Below are positions 22,462-33,035 of a stretch of DNA of 64,000 bases, one piece after another (positions within the stretch are counted from its first letter, which is position 1; each line of letters starts with the position of its first letter). The notes under the pieces are model-generated. The model had not been told where the DNA came from and did not search any database. It was given only the letters and a program-made list of their open reading frames with translations. The translations under genes were made by a program, and so were the position numbers. The DNA is from Aotearoamyces nothofagi (lineage: Eukaryota; Ascomycota; Leotiomycetes; Leotiales; Tympanidaceae), in contig JADDTR010000024.1 of the NCBI GenBank assembly GCA_015345905.1, forward strand, positions 124,001 through 188,000, given 5' to 3'.

Positions 22462-24904
22462 ATGGGCATCCGTTACACACATGAGGAGCTAGAGAAGTTA
22501 CGCCAATCGCCGCTGGTAGTCAAACCTCCGGGTTTACCACCTGCAGAAGAATGGATGGGACCGCCTCAGGACAATTCCCGTAACCAGGCCAAGTCACAAG
22601 ACCGTACAAGAAACAACGATCCGAACTCGTTACTGGACCAGACTAACAGAAAGCCTGGCTTGGATAGAAATGTCTCTAGAGGTGTCACAAGTGAGTATAG
22701 TGAGATACCTACCTGCTCATGAATGTTCTAATACAGGCGCCATAGACCCAGAAGACATAATACTTGGGCCTCCCAAAACCTCCTTCGCATCTGCAAGCTC
22801 GTTAAGAAACCCCAGCAAAAGCATTGATTCGACAGACCGACCTCCAATCCCTAGAGACGCAGATTCACGCGATCGATTTAACTTCCGCAAGGGTGGTGAC
22901 GCTGAGAATGACCGTTTACGAGAAGGTCGGAACAACAATTTACGAACCAAGCGCAACGAAGGTGACCAGGACAGTGATGGATGGAGTACTGTCAAGCCAC
23001 GAAAGAGTTTTGGCACTGAGGGTGCTGAACGATTTAATGGACGTATGGGTGGAGATAGGCAGAGGGACGATAGGAGATTGAGAGAGAGGGACGATCGTGA
23101 TATCAAAGATAGACCTGCTAGAGGATTTGATAGATTCTCGCGGGACAAGGGTGCGGATCAAGAACAGGATGGGCCGGGCCGTCAAAACGGATTTGGAAGA
23201 GCAAGAAACGAGCCTTCATGGTTCAAAGACAATAATGATACCCCATCAGTGCCTGGCGATCGCAAAAGTAATGGCGATAGATTTGTGGATCGCACAAGAG
23301 GTTGGAGAGAAAAGGATCGTGATGATAAGGCTGGAGAGCGAGGGGGTGATCAGGGTGATCGAGGTGATGACCGAGGAGGAGTTCGAGGAGGCGATCGAGG
23401 AGGCGATCGAGGAGGCGATCGACGATGGGACAGAGATAGGCGACAAGAACGTGACCCAGAGTGGATGGATGAACCTGCAGATGAGAGAAAGAAGATTCAC
23501 ACCCAGGAGGACTTTCAGAAATGGAAAGAAAGCATGAATACAGGCAGTGCGAAGACGCCAGCAGCAGACGAAGCTTCAGCCAAGGCAGATAGCGTTGGGC
23601 AAAGTTCATTCTTTGGCCTAGAGAAGCAAAAGGCCGAGACGGTACTTGTCATGGAAGCAGGCCCTGACAAATTCTTCGGAATGTGGTCCAAAACAGACAC
23701 TATATCTGAGGATGTCCTAAATCCCAAATCGGAGGGTGTGGCAAAGTCTAAGGTAGCTGGAAAGTCATCTCGTTTCACATCCTTCTTTGCTCCACAAGAA
23801 GACATCCAACGTCGGCAAACAGAACCACCACCTACTATCCCTGGGCTTCCTCCTAAGGAATCTAATGGTCAATCAAACAAAGAGAAGGAGGACTTTCAGC
23901 GGCTATTACAAAAGCTGCAAAGCCAAAGCTTTGGTGTGCCTTCGACGACTCCACCAGTGAATGCAGATTCTCAACCTAGGCCGCCACCGCAACCAAAGCA
24001 GGCAGGCAATCCCCTTCCGATACTCGAGCCTTTCCAGCAGTATCGCCAAGAGCGCCAGGAACCCCCCCGAACTAGTAGTCGTGAATCTCAGCAAGCTGCA
24101 CTTCAAGATTTGTTAGGTAACCGAACAACCGCTGTCAACCAACCATCAGCTCGGCCTGAGCAAATGGTACATGATCTTGCCGATCAGCGACAGAACACTA
24201 TGAGTCAAGCCTCGAGTCGACCAGATCAAGATGCGAATCGCAATGCGGCATTCCTTATGGGACTGATGCAGAACGCTCGCGCTGCGCCTGAACCTCTCCG
24301 ATCAGAACAGCTTATGATGCGGATGCCACACCAACTACAACCGGATCGACAGATGCAGCAGATTAGTGAACGCGAGCAGGAAATTCTCAGGGAGCAGCGC
24401 GATCGCAGTGCTCCTCAACGTCAGAGACGTCCTGAAGCTCCACCGGCATTCTACGACGATAGCCTCTTTCAACGAGGACATCAGCCTCAGCACGAAGGCA
24501 ACCCAAATGCTCGGACTCAAGCTCCCTCGCAGCCAACTCAGATCCTACAAAGACCTCCACCAGGTCTGGACCAGCTTCCGCCAGGATGGGGTGCACCGAA
24601 TGGTCAACTTCCCCCACCAATGTCCCAACAGCGCCATATCGCACCCCCACCTGGTCTAGCTGCCGGACCATCTCGAGGAATGCCTATGCAGCAAAACATG
24701 TTCCCTCCAGGCTTCCCAATTGGTGGATTTGGACCTCCACCTGATGGTATGGGTGCCCCGCGCAATATGCCTCCACCGCCAGGCTTTATGATGCCACCAC
24801 CGCCTGGTTTCATGCCCCCAATGAATGCCTTTCAGGGGCCCGAAGGCATAGCCTTTCCTTTTGATGGAAGAGGTGCGCCGCAAGGCAATTTCCGACGCCA
24901 GTAA
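22462..24904 (+). CDS. 4E-T-like protein (eIF4E transporter family), RGG-rich
   Basis: There are two exons, 22462-22690 and 22737-24904, around a 46-base intron with GTGAGT and a TTCTAATAC branch; 798 residues. The N-terminus MGIRYTHEELEKLRQSPLV resembles the eIF4E-binding start of 4E-T proteins (Y-x4-L), although the residue after Leu is Glu rather than hydrophobic. IILGPPKTSFASASSLR, an aspartate-rich DGWSTVKPRKSFG block, KSSRFTSFFAPQEDI and a Pro/Met/Gly-rich C-terminus follow. Residues around 285-320 are an RGG/RGD run. These fit the EIF4E-T family, which links eIF4E to mRNA repression and decay in P-bodies. The protein is mostly disordered by composition. The family call is moderately confident; the function is inferred. 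Confidence 0.65.
23334..23450 (+). repeat. GGAGGCGATCGA-type coding repeat (RGG/RGD run)
   Basis: Tandem 12-base units encode repeated RGGD inside the 4E-T-like gene. The three clearest units lie at about 23385-23420. It is a coding minisatellite, probably variable in length between strains. Confidence 0.75.
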
Positions 24905-25332
24905 TTGGCAACAATAATTGATAGGATGACAGCATGTAATGTCGGAATTGATTCACAGATACATCAAATCATTGGCTATGGGAAAGTTTAGCTTAGCTAG
25001 TCAATAGGCTCAATGAAGTGTACGATTCTGGAGTGTTGAATGATAATATGTAGTTTGTGAGGGTTTCCACGTGATTAACTGTAAAAAACCAGACCGCTAT
25101 TACCACAATCGACAAACATTTTCGTTGATATGTAGTTACTAATTCTTTTATCGTACAGTTACAGTACTATATAATGATACATGCTACAACTTTCACTTGG
25201 ACCTAACTTTGAGGCTCTGGTCCGCCTTAGCGCTTGCGCTTAAATTTAACGCGGAGATTGCCACTATAGTTGCTATCTCAGGATTTACTGCCAAACAAGT
25301 TCGATGACAAGGAAATCTTTAAAATCGCCACC
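24905..25332. other. intergenic, nothing recognised
   Basis: This is the 3' flank of the 4E-T-like gene and the upstream region of PRP22. The frame is open for 63 bases before the PRP22 start but has no ATG. Confidence 0.6.
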
Positions 25333-28300
25333 ATGGATGATTTGGAGTCGCTCGAGATACTCTCCTTAGTATCTAAGGTAACATCTGAGCTGCAGAATCA
25401 TCTTGGGATCAGCGACAAGACCCTGGCGGAGTTTGTCATTGCGCAACACTCGCAATGCGCTTCCTTGGACGAGTTCAAGGCGAAGCTGGAGATGATGGGG
25501 GCCGACTTCCCGCAGAGTTTGATTGAGAGCATTGATCGCTTGGTTCTCACTATGCATCCGAAGCACAAGGGAAAGAAAGCAAGAACTGAGGCTGTAGAGA
25601 GTCTGGATAGAGATGAGAAAACGAAGGTTTTCAAGGGCCTTGCGCTTCCCGATCGAGAGATACCCTGGGAGGACGACATCGCTACAGAGAATGGGAATGG
25701 TGGCGAAGCAGTAGAGACAGATGCAATTGACGATACTCTTGCGCTCCTTGAGAACTTGGAAGGCAAAGTCAGGACCGACAAGCCAGCGAAGCCCAGTAGG
25801 AAACGAAGCCGAAGCCCAGGAGACGAGAATTATACTAGAGGTCGAGAGAGAAAGAGTAGACATCGATCACAGTCACGAGAATTAGAAGAGGAGCCAAGGA
25901 GTCGAAGGAAGGGCGACTATGAAGATGAGGATGATTATGGCCGATCGAAAAACGGGCATAGGAGTAGCCATAAAAGTAGCCGACGGAGGCGCGAAGAAGA
26001 TGAAGACTACTTCAAGCGCCCACCAGTACCTGAGATAGACGACGAGCCGATATTATTCAAGGTCTATGATGGTCATGTTACTGGTGTAAAAGACTTTGGA
26101 GCCTTTGTCAATATCCATGGCGTCAAGGGCAAAGTGGATGGACTTGTCCATGTTTCTGCTCTGGTTGAAGGTTCACGGGTCAACCACCCCTCGGATCTTG
26201 TTTCGAGGGGGCAACCAGTGAAGGTCAAGGTACTCAAGATTGAAGGCACTAGGATCGGGCTATCTATGAAGGATGTCGACCAAGAGACAGGACGGGATCT
26301 TGCGCCACAAGAACGAATACAGTCAGGTGCAAATTCGGAGCGTCTAGGCGGCGCCGGTAAAAATGGTTACGGAAATTTGGTAGACGACCAAGTTTTGGTT
26401 TTCGAGGGCGACTCGAGTGGGCCGCGGAAGGCGAAGAAAAGAATGACGTCGCCAGAACGCTGGGAGATCAGACAGCTGATTGCATCTGGAGTGGTGAAAG
26501 CTTCGGATTACCCAGACCTTGACGAGGACTATAATGCTGCATTGAACGGTGAGGGAGAGATGGAGCTTGAGGAGGATGTGGACATCGAAATTAGAGACGA
26601 CGAACCTCCATTTTTGGCTGGACAAACAAAACAGTCCCTGGAGCTCTCGCCTATCCGAGTCGTTAAAGCGCCTGATGGATCTCTTAACAGAGCTGCGATG
26701 GCTGGAACAACATTGGCAAAGGACCGACGAGAATTAAGAACACAGGAAGCACAAGATAAAGCAGCGGAAGAAGGATCAAAGGTCGATTTATCCGCGCAAT
26801 GGCAAGATCCAATGGCTGCTCCAGATCAACGGAAATTTGCGAGCGATATACGAAGTGCGAAGCCTAACCCTGGTACTGAGGTCGTACCTGAGTGGAAACG
26901 TGCAACTCAAAATAAGGAACAGTCCTTTGGTCGAAGGACAGACATGACAATTAAGCAGCAAAGAGAATCGCTCCCTGTTTATCGGTTCCGATCGGAGCTT
27001 ATCAAAGCTGTTCACGCTAATCAGTTGCTTATTGTAGTCGGTGACACTGGATCTGGAAAGACTACCCAATTGACGCAATATCTTGCAGAAGCTGGTTTTG
27101 CCAATAATGGCATTATCGGTTGCACTCAACCTCGACGTGTTGCAGCCATGTCGGTTGCCAAACGTGTTGCAGAAGAAGTCGGATGTCAGTTGGGAGAGGA
27201 AGTCGGTTACACTATCCGTTTCGAGGATTGCACAAGTCCTTCGACAAAAATCAAATACATGACGGATGGTATGCTACAAAGAGAGGTCCTGATGGACCCT
27301 GACATGAAACGTTACTCTGTTATCATGCTGGATGAGGCCCATGAGCGGACAATTGCGACAGATGTACTGTTCGCGCTGTTAAAGAAGACACTGAAGCGCC
27401 GCCCTGATCTAAAAGTTATTGTAACATCGGCTACTCTTGATGCTGACAAGTTCTCGGCCTATTTCAACGAGTGTCCCATCTTTTCTATTCCTGGTCGGAC
27501 CTTCCCAGTCGAGATCATGTACTCGAGGGAGCCAGAGTCTGATTATTTGGATGCAGCTCTGGTGACGGTAATGCAGATTCATTTGACGGAACCGCCAGGA
27601 GATATTCTTCTATTCTTGACTGGGCAAGAAGAAATCGATACCAGCTGTGAGATACTGTACGAGCGGATGAAAGCTCTAGGACCTAGCGTGCCAGAGCTGA
27701 TCATCCTTCCGGTCTACTCAGCATTACCCAGTGAAATGCAAAGTAAGATCTTTGATCCTGCACCTCCGGGAAGCCGCAAGGTCGTCATTGCTACGAATAT
27801 TGCAGAGACGTCTATTACCATTGATCACATCTACTACGTTATTGATCCTGGCTTCGTCAAGCAAAATGCCTACGACCCAAAGCTTGGCATGGATTCCTTG
27901 GTGGTGACACCTATTTCGCAGGCCCAGGCCAAGCAACGTGCTGGCCGTGCTGGTAGAACTGGTCCTGGAAAATGTTTCCGTCTATATACTGAATCGGCTT
28001 TCCAGTCCGAGATGTTGCCTACCTCAATCCCAGAAATTCAAAGGCAAAATCTGTCTTATACTATCCTTATGCTCAAGGCAATGGGTATCAACGACCTCCT
28101 ACATTTCGATTTCATGGACCCCCCTCCTACCAATACCATGTTGACAGCCCTCGAAGAACTTTACGCACTATCGGCTCTTGATGACGAAGGACTTCTCACC
28201 CGTCTTGGGCGTAAAATGGCCGACTTCCCTATGGAGCCCTCTCTCGCCAAAGTTCTCATTGCCGCCGTGGATCTGGGCTGTTCCGACGAAGTACTCTCTA

Positions 28301-28968
28301 TTGTTGCCATGCTTTCCATGCCATCTGTCTTCTACCGACCGAAAGAGAAACAAACTCAAGCGGATCAAAAGAAAGCTAAATTCCATGACCCACACGGCGA
28401 TCATCTTACCCTGTTGAACGTCTACAATGGATGGAAACAGAATAAATTTGCGAATCCATGGTGTTTTGAGAACTTTATCCAAGCTAGGAGTATGCGTCGT
28501 GCGAAAGATGTACGGGACCAATTAGTCAAAATTATGGAACGTTATAAGCACCCCATCACATCTTGTGGCCGAAACACCCAGAAGGTGAGGCAAGCACTCT
28601 GCTCCGGTTTCTTCCGAAACAGTGCACGTAAAGATCCCCAAGAAGGTTACAAGACCCTGATTGAAGGGACACCCGTCTATCTCCATCCATCTTCCGCCCT
28701 ATTCGGCAAACAAGCCGAATGGGTTATCTACCATACCCTCGTCATGACGAGCAAAGAATACATGCACTGCACATCATCGATAGAGCCCAAATGGCTCGTC
28801 GAAGCGGCGCCGACGTTCTTCAAGGTGGCGCCTACAGATAAGCTGAGCAAGCGCAAGAAGGCGGAGAGGATCCAACCGCTGTATAATAAGTTTGCGGCCG
28901 AGGATGATTGGAGGCTGAGTGCGCAGAAGAGGCAGGGTAGGGGTGGTGGTGGTGGGACGTGGGGTTAG
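25333..28968 (+). CDS. PRP22: pre-mRNA splicing DEAH-box helicase Prp22 (DHX8)
   Basis: This is a single exon of 1,211 residues. The ATG at 25333 is in a near-ideal context (GCCACCATGG). The domains are: an N-terminal helical part, an RS/RE-rich stretch (about 155-235), an S1 RNA-binding domain at about 240-315 (VTGVKDFGAFVNIHGVKGKV), and the DEAH core. Core motifs are Walker A GDTGSGKT near 568, DEAHERT near 666, SAT near 698, and QRAGRAGRTGPGKCFR near 862. Winged-helix/ratchet/OB C-terminal regions follow. The S1 domain separates Prp22 from Prp2, Prp16 and Prp43. Prp22 releases spliced mRNA from the spliceosome. Intronless at this length. The C-terminus ends in a glycine run. Confidence 0.95.
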   Translation: MDDLESLEILSLVSKVTSELQNHLGISDKTLAEFVIAQHSQCASLDEFKAKLEMMGADFPQSLIESIDRLVLTMHPKHKGKKARTEAVESLDRDEKTKVFKGLALPDREIPWEDDIATENGNGGEAVETDAIDDTLALLENLEGKVRTDKPAKPSRKRSRSPGDENYTRGRERKSRHRSQSRELEEEPRSRRKGDYEDEDDYGRSKNGHRSSHKSSRRRREEDEDYFKRPPVPEIDDEPILFKVYDGHVTGVKDFGAFVNIHGVKGKVDGLVHVSALVEGSRVNHPSDLVSRGQPVKVKVLKIEGTRIGLSMKDVDQETGRDLAPQERIQSGANSERLGGAGKNGYGNLVDDQVLVFEGDSSGPRKAKKRMTSPERWEIRQLIASGVVKASDYPDLDEDYNAALNGEGEMELEEDVDIEIRDDEPPFLAGQTKQSLELSPIRVVKAPDGSLNRAAMAGTTLAKDRRELRTQEAQDKAAEEGSKVDLSAQWQDPMAAPDQRKFASDIRSAKPNPGTEVVPEWKRATQNKEQSFGRRTDMTIKQQRESLPVYRFRSELIKAVHANQLLIVVGDTGSGKTTQLTQYLAEAGFANNGIIGCTQPRRVAAMSVAKRVAEEVGCQLGEEVGYTIRFEDCTSPSTKIKYMTDGMLQREVLMDPDMKRYSVIMLDEAHERTIATDVLFALLKKTLKRRPDLKVIVTSATLDADKFSAYFNECPIFSIPGRTFPVEIMYSREPESDYLDAALVTVMQIHLTEPPGDILLFLTGQEEIDTSCEILYERMKALGPSVPELIILPVYSALPSEMQSKIFDPAPPGSRKVVIATNIAETSITIDHIYYVIDPGFVKQNAYDPKLGMDSLVVTPISQAQAKQRAGRAGRTGPGKCFRLYTESAFQSEMLPTSIPEIQRQNLSYTILMLKAMGINDLLHFDFMDPPPTNTMLTALEELYALSALDDEGLLTRLGRKMADFPMEPSLAKVLIAAVDLGCSDEVLSIVAMLSMPSVFYRPKEKQTQADQKKAKFHDPHGDHLTLLNVYNGWKQNKFANPWCFENFIQARSMRRAKDVRDQLVKIMERYKHPITSCGRNTQKVRQALCSGFFRNSARKDPQEGYKTLIEGTPVYLHPSSALFGKQAEWVIYHTLVMTSKEYMHCTSSIEPKWLVEAAPTFFKVAPTDKLSKRKKAERIQPLYNKFAAEDDWRLSAQKRQGRGGGGGTWG

Positions 28969-30320
28969 GACGGGATTTAGTAATTTATAGTGGTTCATGA
29001 TAATGGAATTGAATCCAACTTGTATACTCGACTTCGCAAATCGTTCTTGTGGTTCCCAATAGCTAACAGCTTGTTGTTCGTCGTCACAAAGCTCTTCTCG
29101 AGCATAACTGCGACACCATCCCTGAAGTCGCAGGCACTCCGGCCTCGTCATGGAATTATTCAAAAGAGTACCTCTCGCCGAGAGTCGCAATATCTGTCCT
29201 ACATGTAATCTTTCTACATTAATTGGCTTAGTTATTGGCTAACTTCGTCTATTTGGACCTTCTATAGTAGCAATCTCAACTGTCACGTTACCGGAATACT
29301 CGGGGTGTGATTTTGTGATGTTCTGAGAACAGTGCTTGCGGCAGGAGGAATCCTTGACACAGACCGACGTTGACACTGACACGCTCAGCGTTTTCGTTAA
29401 GTGACGGCACGGCGTCTTTGCCGAGCTCCTAGAGTTGCACTCTATAGTGGATACCTGGTCCTTCCTACTGTACAGCAAATGGGCAGTTTAATATAGTATC
29501 CCTGCTTTCATACAAGTAACGAGCAATAAATCACCTTCGCTGGCCTTTTCTACAGTGCATGGGCAGTTTAATGCAGTTGTCCCTGCTTTCATACAAGTAG
29601 CGAGCAGCAAGTCACCTTCCCATGGTTCTGGCCACATTGCCGTCATAGCCCTCCACAATCCCGTCCTCGACCGATTAATGGTGTAATTATGAGCCCCAGT
29701 ACCCTTCGGAGACACCGTTATTTTCTCCCAGGCCGACCCCTAAAACAGGAGAAACGGCCCTCATATATACAGTACGCACCGCCCGTCTCCACCGGATGCA
29801 GCTGTCCCAAGCGTTGCGCTGCTCGCTAACTGGCTGGCTTCGCGAGCGTTAAGATGGACCTATCACAGCTGCCAACGCGCGCGCGGGAGATCTGCGCAAC
29901 GTTCTAGTGCCTCGGCAGGGGCTTGGATGGCTTCTAGAGGGCGTCCGCGATGAGACTTGGTGGCGTGCGAGGTCGCCGGAAGCAGGCCTTCCAGCTGTGG
30001 GTATCTTGGTTCTGTGCGTCATCTCCGGCGGGTGCTAGAGATATCACCGGTTCGTGACTGATAGTTAGGGAAAGGACATTAGACGGGATGGAGATGGGAA
30101 ATGAGAGTTTGGAAGAAGGTGAGGTTAAGAGGGTTGCGGGTTCCGCACAGGATGTCTGGAGTGAATTATAAGAAGTGAGTTTGGGCCTGGTTATCAACCT
30201 TCATTCACAGCCAGATATTTTTTGGACTCTCTCTCCTCCGATCACTACCTACCACGGGGGCTTTTGGGACGTCTCTTTCTCTCTCCTACCTTCCCTTACA
30301 GGGCTGCACATTTTGGAAGC
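28969..30320. other. intergenic region upstream of the endoglucanase gene
   Basis: No gene is supported in this 1.35 kb. It contains an 80-base direct duplication (listed separately) and a C/T-rich leader just before 30321. Confidence 0.5.
29470..29630. repeat. 80-bp imperfect tandem duplication
   Basis: GGGCAGTTTAAT at 29481 and again at 29561 begins two aligned copies that share GCTTTCATACAAGTA and end with TCACCTTC. The copies differ at several bases, including one length change. Confidence 0.7.
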
Positions 30321-32181
30321 ATGGACAAGGTTCTCGTTTCGCTCTTGGCTCTCTTCCGAAGAGATGGCACGGCCGCAGGATATAGTAAGTGCTCATGGGC
30401 TTCAATAATGCCAACAATGCTGATGTGTCCCTAGCTCAATGCGGAGGAATTAACTGGACTGGGGCTACTACCTGTGCCACTGGATACAATTGCACCTACG
30501 ATAATGATTATTATTATCAGTGTACTCCAACTGTAGCTGAAGACGGCGAACAGAGTCCATATGGTAAGTTCTCAGCGGCCTGTTGGATGACACACAGCTT
30601 ACGTTCGAAGGCCAATGCGGTGGGACTGGCTGGACTGGCTTGACCAAGTGCTCGGCAGGATGGACTTGCACAACACAGAATGATAACCAGTATTATTCGC
30701 AATGCCTCCCATCCGATTCTGCCACCACGACAACGGCTGGTGTGGCTACGACTACGTCCGCGTCTGATTCTTCAGCATCGGCAACCTCCAGAGCTAAGAC
30801 AACCACCAATGCTGAGGCAACCACCAGTGCTGAGACAGCCATATCATCAAATCTCTTAGCGACTTCCACTACTAGGGCAATCGCAGCATCTAAGTTCTTG
30901 ACGACTTCTACTACCAGAGCAGTGGCTTCGTCAGATTCCTCAACTACCAGCGCCCCAACCACACTCTTGACTTCGACAATAGCGGTCGAAGAATCTTCTA
31001 CTGGAACCTCGTCTTTAAGCTGCAGTGTCTCGAACGCACCTGCAAGCTCCGCCGGCACGGTCCAGTTTGCTGGCATTAACATTGCTGGGTTCGATTTCGG
31101 CTGTGATACCTATGGTTACTGCACCCTAAGCAGCGCCGAACCACCTCTCGGATCTGGAGACGAGGCCGATGGACCAAGTCAGATCACCCATTTCACTTCC
31201 GATGGCTTCAATGTCTTCCGTCTTCCCGTTTCATGGCAATATCTCACCGATAATGCGAGCACGGCAACCGGAACCCTTGATTCGACCACTTTTGGTAACT
31301 ATGACACCTTGATGCAAGACTGCCTCTCGGCAGGCGCGTACTGCGTGATCGATATCCACAACTATGCTCGTTTCAATGACGCCATTATCGGTCAAGGAGG
31401 TCCTTCGGATACAGTCTTTGCTTCTTTCTGGTCATCACTTGCGGCCAAGTACGCGGACGAGAGCAAAGTGATCTTTGGTCTCATGAACGAACCCCACGAT
31501 CTCGATTCCATCACTACCTGGGCCACGACCGTCCAAACAGCCGTGACAGCTATCCGCAATGCCGGTGCTACATCCCAAATGATTCTCTTGCCTGGTACAA
31601 GCTATTCCGGTGCCGGAGCTTTTATTTCGAGCGGCTCAGCTGCGGCATTGAGCACCGTCACCAATCTTGATGGATCCACGACTGATCTCATATTTGATGT
31701 TCACAAGTATCTTGATTCGGATGGAAGTGGAACCAGTGCCGAGTGTGTCAGCAATCAGATCACCGATGCTTTTGCGCCGCTAGCTCAGTGGTTGAGATGT
31801 AATGGACGGCAAGCTTTCTTGGTAAGTAGCCCCTTATGCTGCCTCCCTTATGTGTGGAACATGCTAATGTTCTGTCCGGTAGACCGAGACTGGAGGCGGA
31901 AATGTAGATAGTTGCGTCACTTATCTCTGCGAGACCGTTGCGTACTTGAACACGAATTCTGATGGTAAGATATTGTGAAAGAAGTATCAAGACTTGTGGC
32001 TGACGATTGATAGTTTATCTTGGATATATTGGCTGGGCTGCTGGGTCTTTCGCGAGTAGGTCTTCCTTGATGCCTTCATACTGAGCTGTTCTAATACCTC
32101 ATAGCTACCTATGCCCTCTCAGAGACACCTGATACAGACGGAACGGACCAGGTTATCGTTTCGTCCTGTCTGATACCATAA
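30321..32181 (+). CDS. secreted GH5 endo-beta-1,4-glucanase with two N-terminal CBM1 modules
   Basis: There are six exons: 30321-30384, 30435-30563, 30611-31821, 31883-31964, 32014-32055 and 32105-32181, giving 534 residues with phase kept throughout. The start [12 protein letters not shown] is a short signal-like segment. Two CBM1 cellulose-binding modules follow (QCGGINWTG...YYYQC and QCGGTGWTG...YYSQC), each with four Cys, then a Ser/Thr-rich linker and the GH5 catalytic domain ([14 protein letters not shown]). The acid/base is Glu357 in MNEPHD and the nucleophile is Glu470 in TETGGGN. It closely resembles Trichoderma Cel5A/EG2, which has only one CBM1. It acts outside the cell on cellulose. 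The h-region is short and followed by RRDG, so secretion efficiency is uncertain. Confidence 0.92.
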
Positions 32182-33035
32182 GTGGTGGTGTGAGATGCAT
32201 AGCATCAACCCAACGGCGCAGAAATACTTGTCATAACCTTAACATGAGGTCCTTGTCAGTTGTTAACTAGTCATATCACCTCTCAGCACCGATTTGGATA
32301 ATTGTCGGATTAAAGAATGAATACTGCAAGTGTAAGAGTGAGTCGCCCTGTTTACGATAGGCATCGCCAGCACAGAGCTTTTACAAATTGGAAGAAGAGA
32401 CTTGTTCTTTTGCACTGTACATATTTTGAGCCGCAAAGAAGGCGTAAACAAATAGAGATTTTATATAAACTGTTTTGACCGTCGTAACGAGCGTGCACTG
32501 GTGTGTCGCTCCGACATGCTCAGTACGTCTAGTAGAGACAGGACTTCTCGCGACGTCGCAGATAGCGTAGATAGCCTGTCATCTCGCACGTGACCTCCCC
32601 GATCGGATAACACGGGAATCTTATCAGATTTGCTAGGGCCCGACCCGTCGAGATGCGCTCGAGCACTCGGGGCCTGATTGGCTCGTGTGACATTTAAAGG
32701 ATCCGCCAAGTCATTCCGCCATGTTTGGGCCTCGGGCTGACTTCTGTCACGGACTGCAACCTGTCGCTGTTCTTCTTCTTCTTCTTCTTTAACACGCAAC
32801 GTGTGATGGTGATGCTGGTGCCGGTATGACGCTGCTGCTGTCGCTGTGCTGGTTTAAGGATTCCGAGAGGCCATTAACTGGATCGCTGCGTGCTGCGTGC
32901 TGGTGGCGGGATCTAGAGCCTGGCGACACCTGAACGACGGGTCCTGGCATCTAGGCATCCGTGCCGTGGACCGATCAAGAAGCTCAGGCTGTTCTGTGTC
33001 TCCAGCTCCTGCTGTCGACTGGAGCGGCGATTATC
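32182..33035. other. intergenic, nothing recognised
   Basis: This is the 3' flank of the endoglucanase gene and the ferric reductase upstream region. A short TTC microsatellite lies near 32770-32790. A 112-residue minus-strand frame (32461-32799) is largely created by low-complexity sequence and is not called. Confidence 0.5.

Noticed and set aside
31822-31911. Early end of the endoglucanase frame after QAFLVSS
   Set aside because: This is intron read-through. Splicing at 31822-31882 restores the nucleophile motif TETGGG, so the gene is not truncated.
32461-32799. 112-residue minus-strand reading frame
   Set aside because: It is driven by a TTC/GAA microsatellite and biased composition. It has no splice context or recognisable domain.
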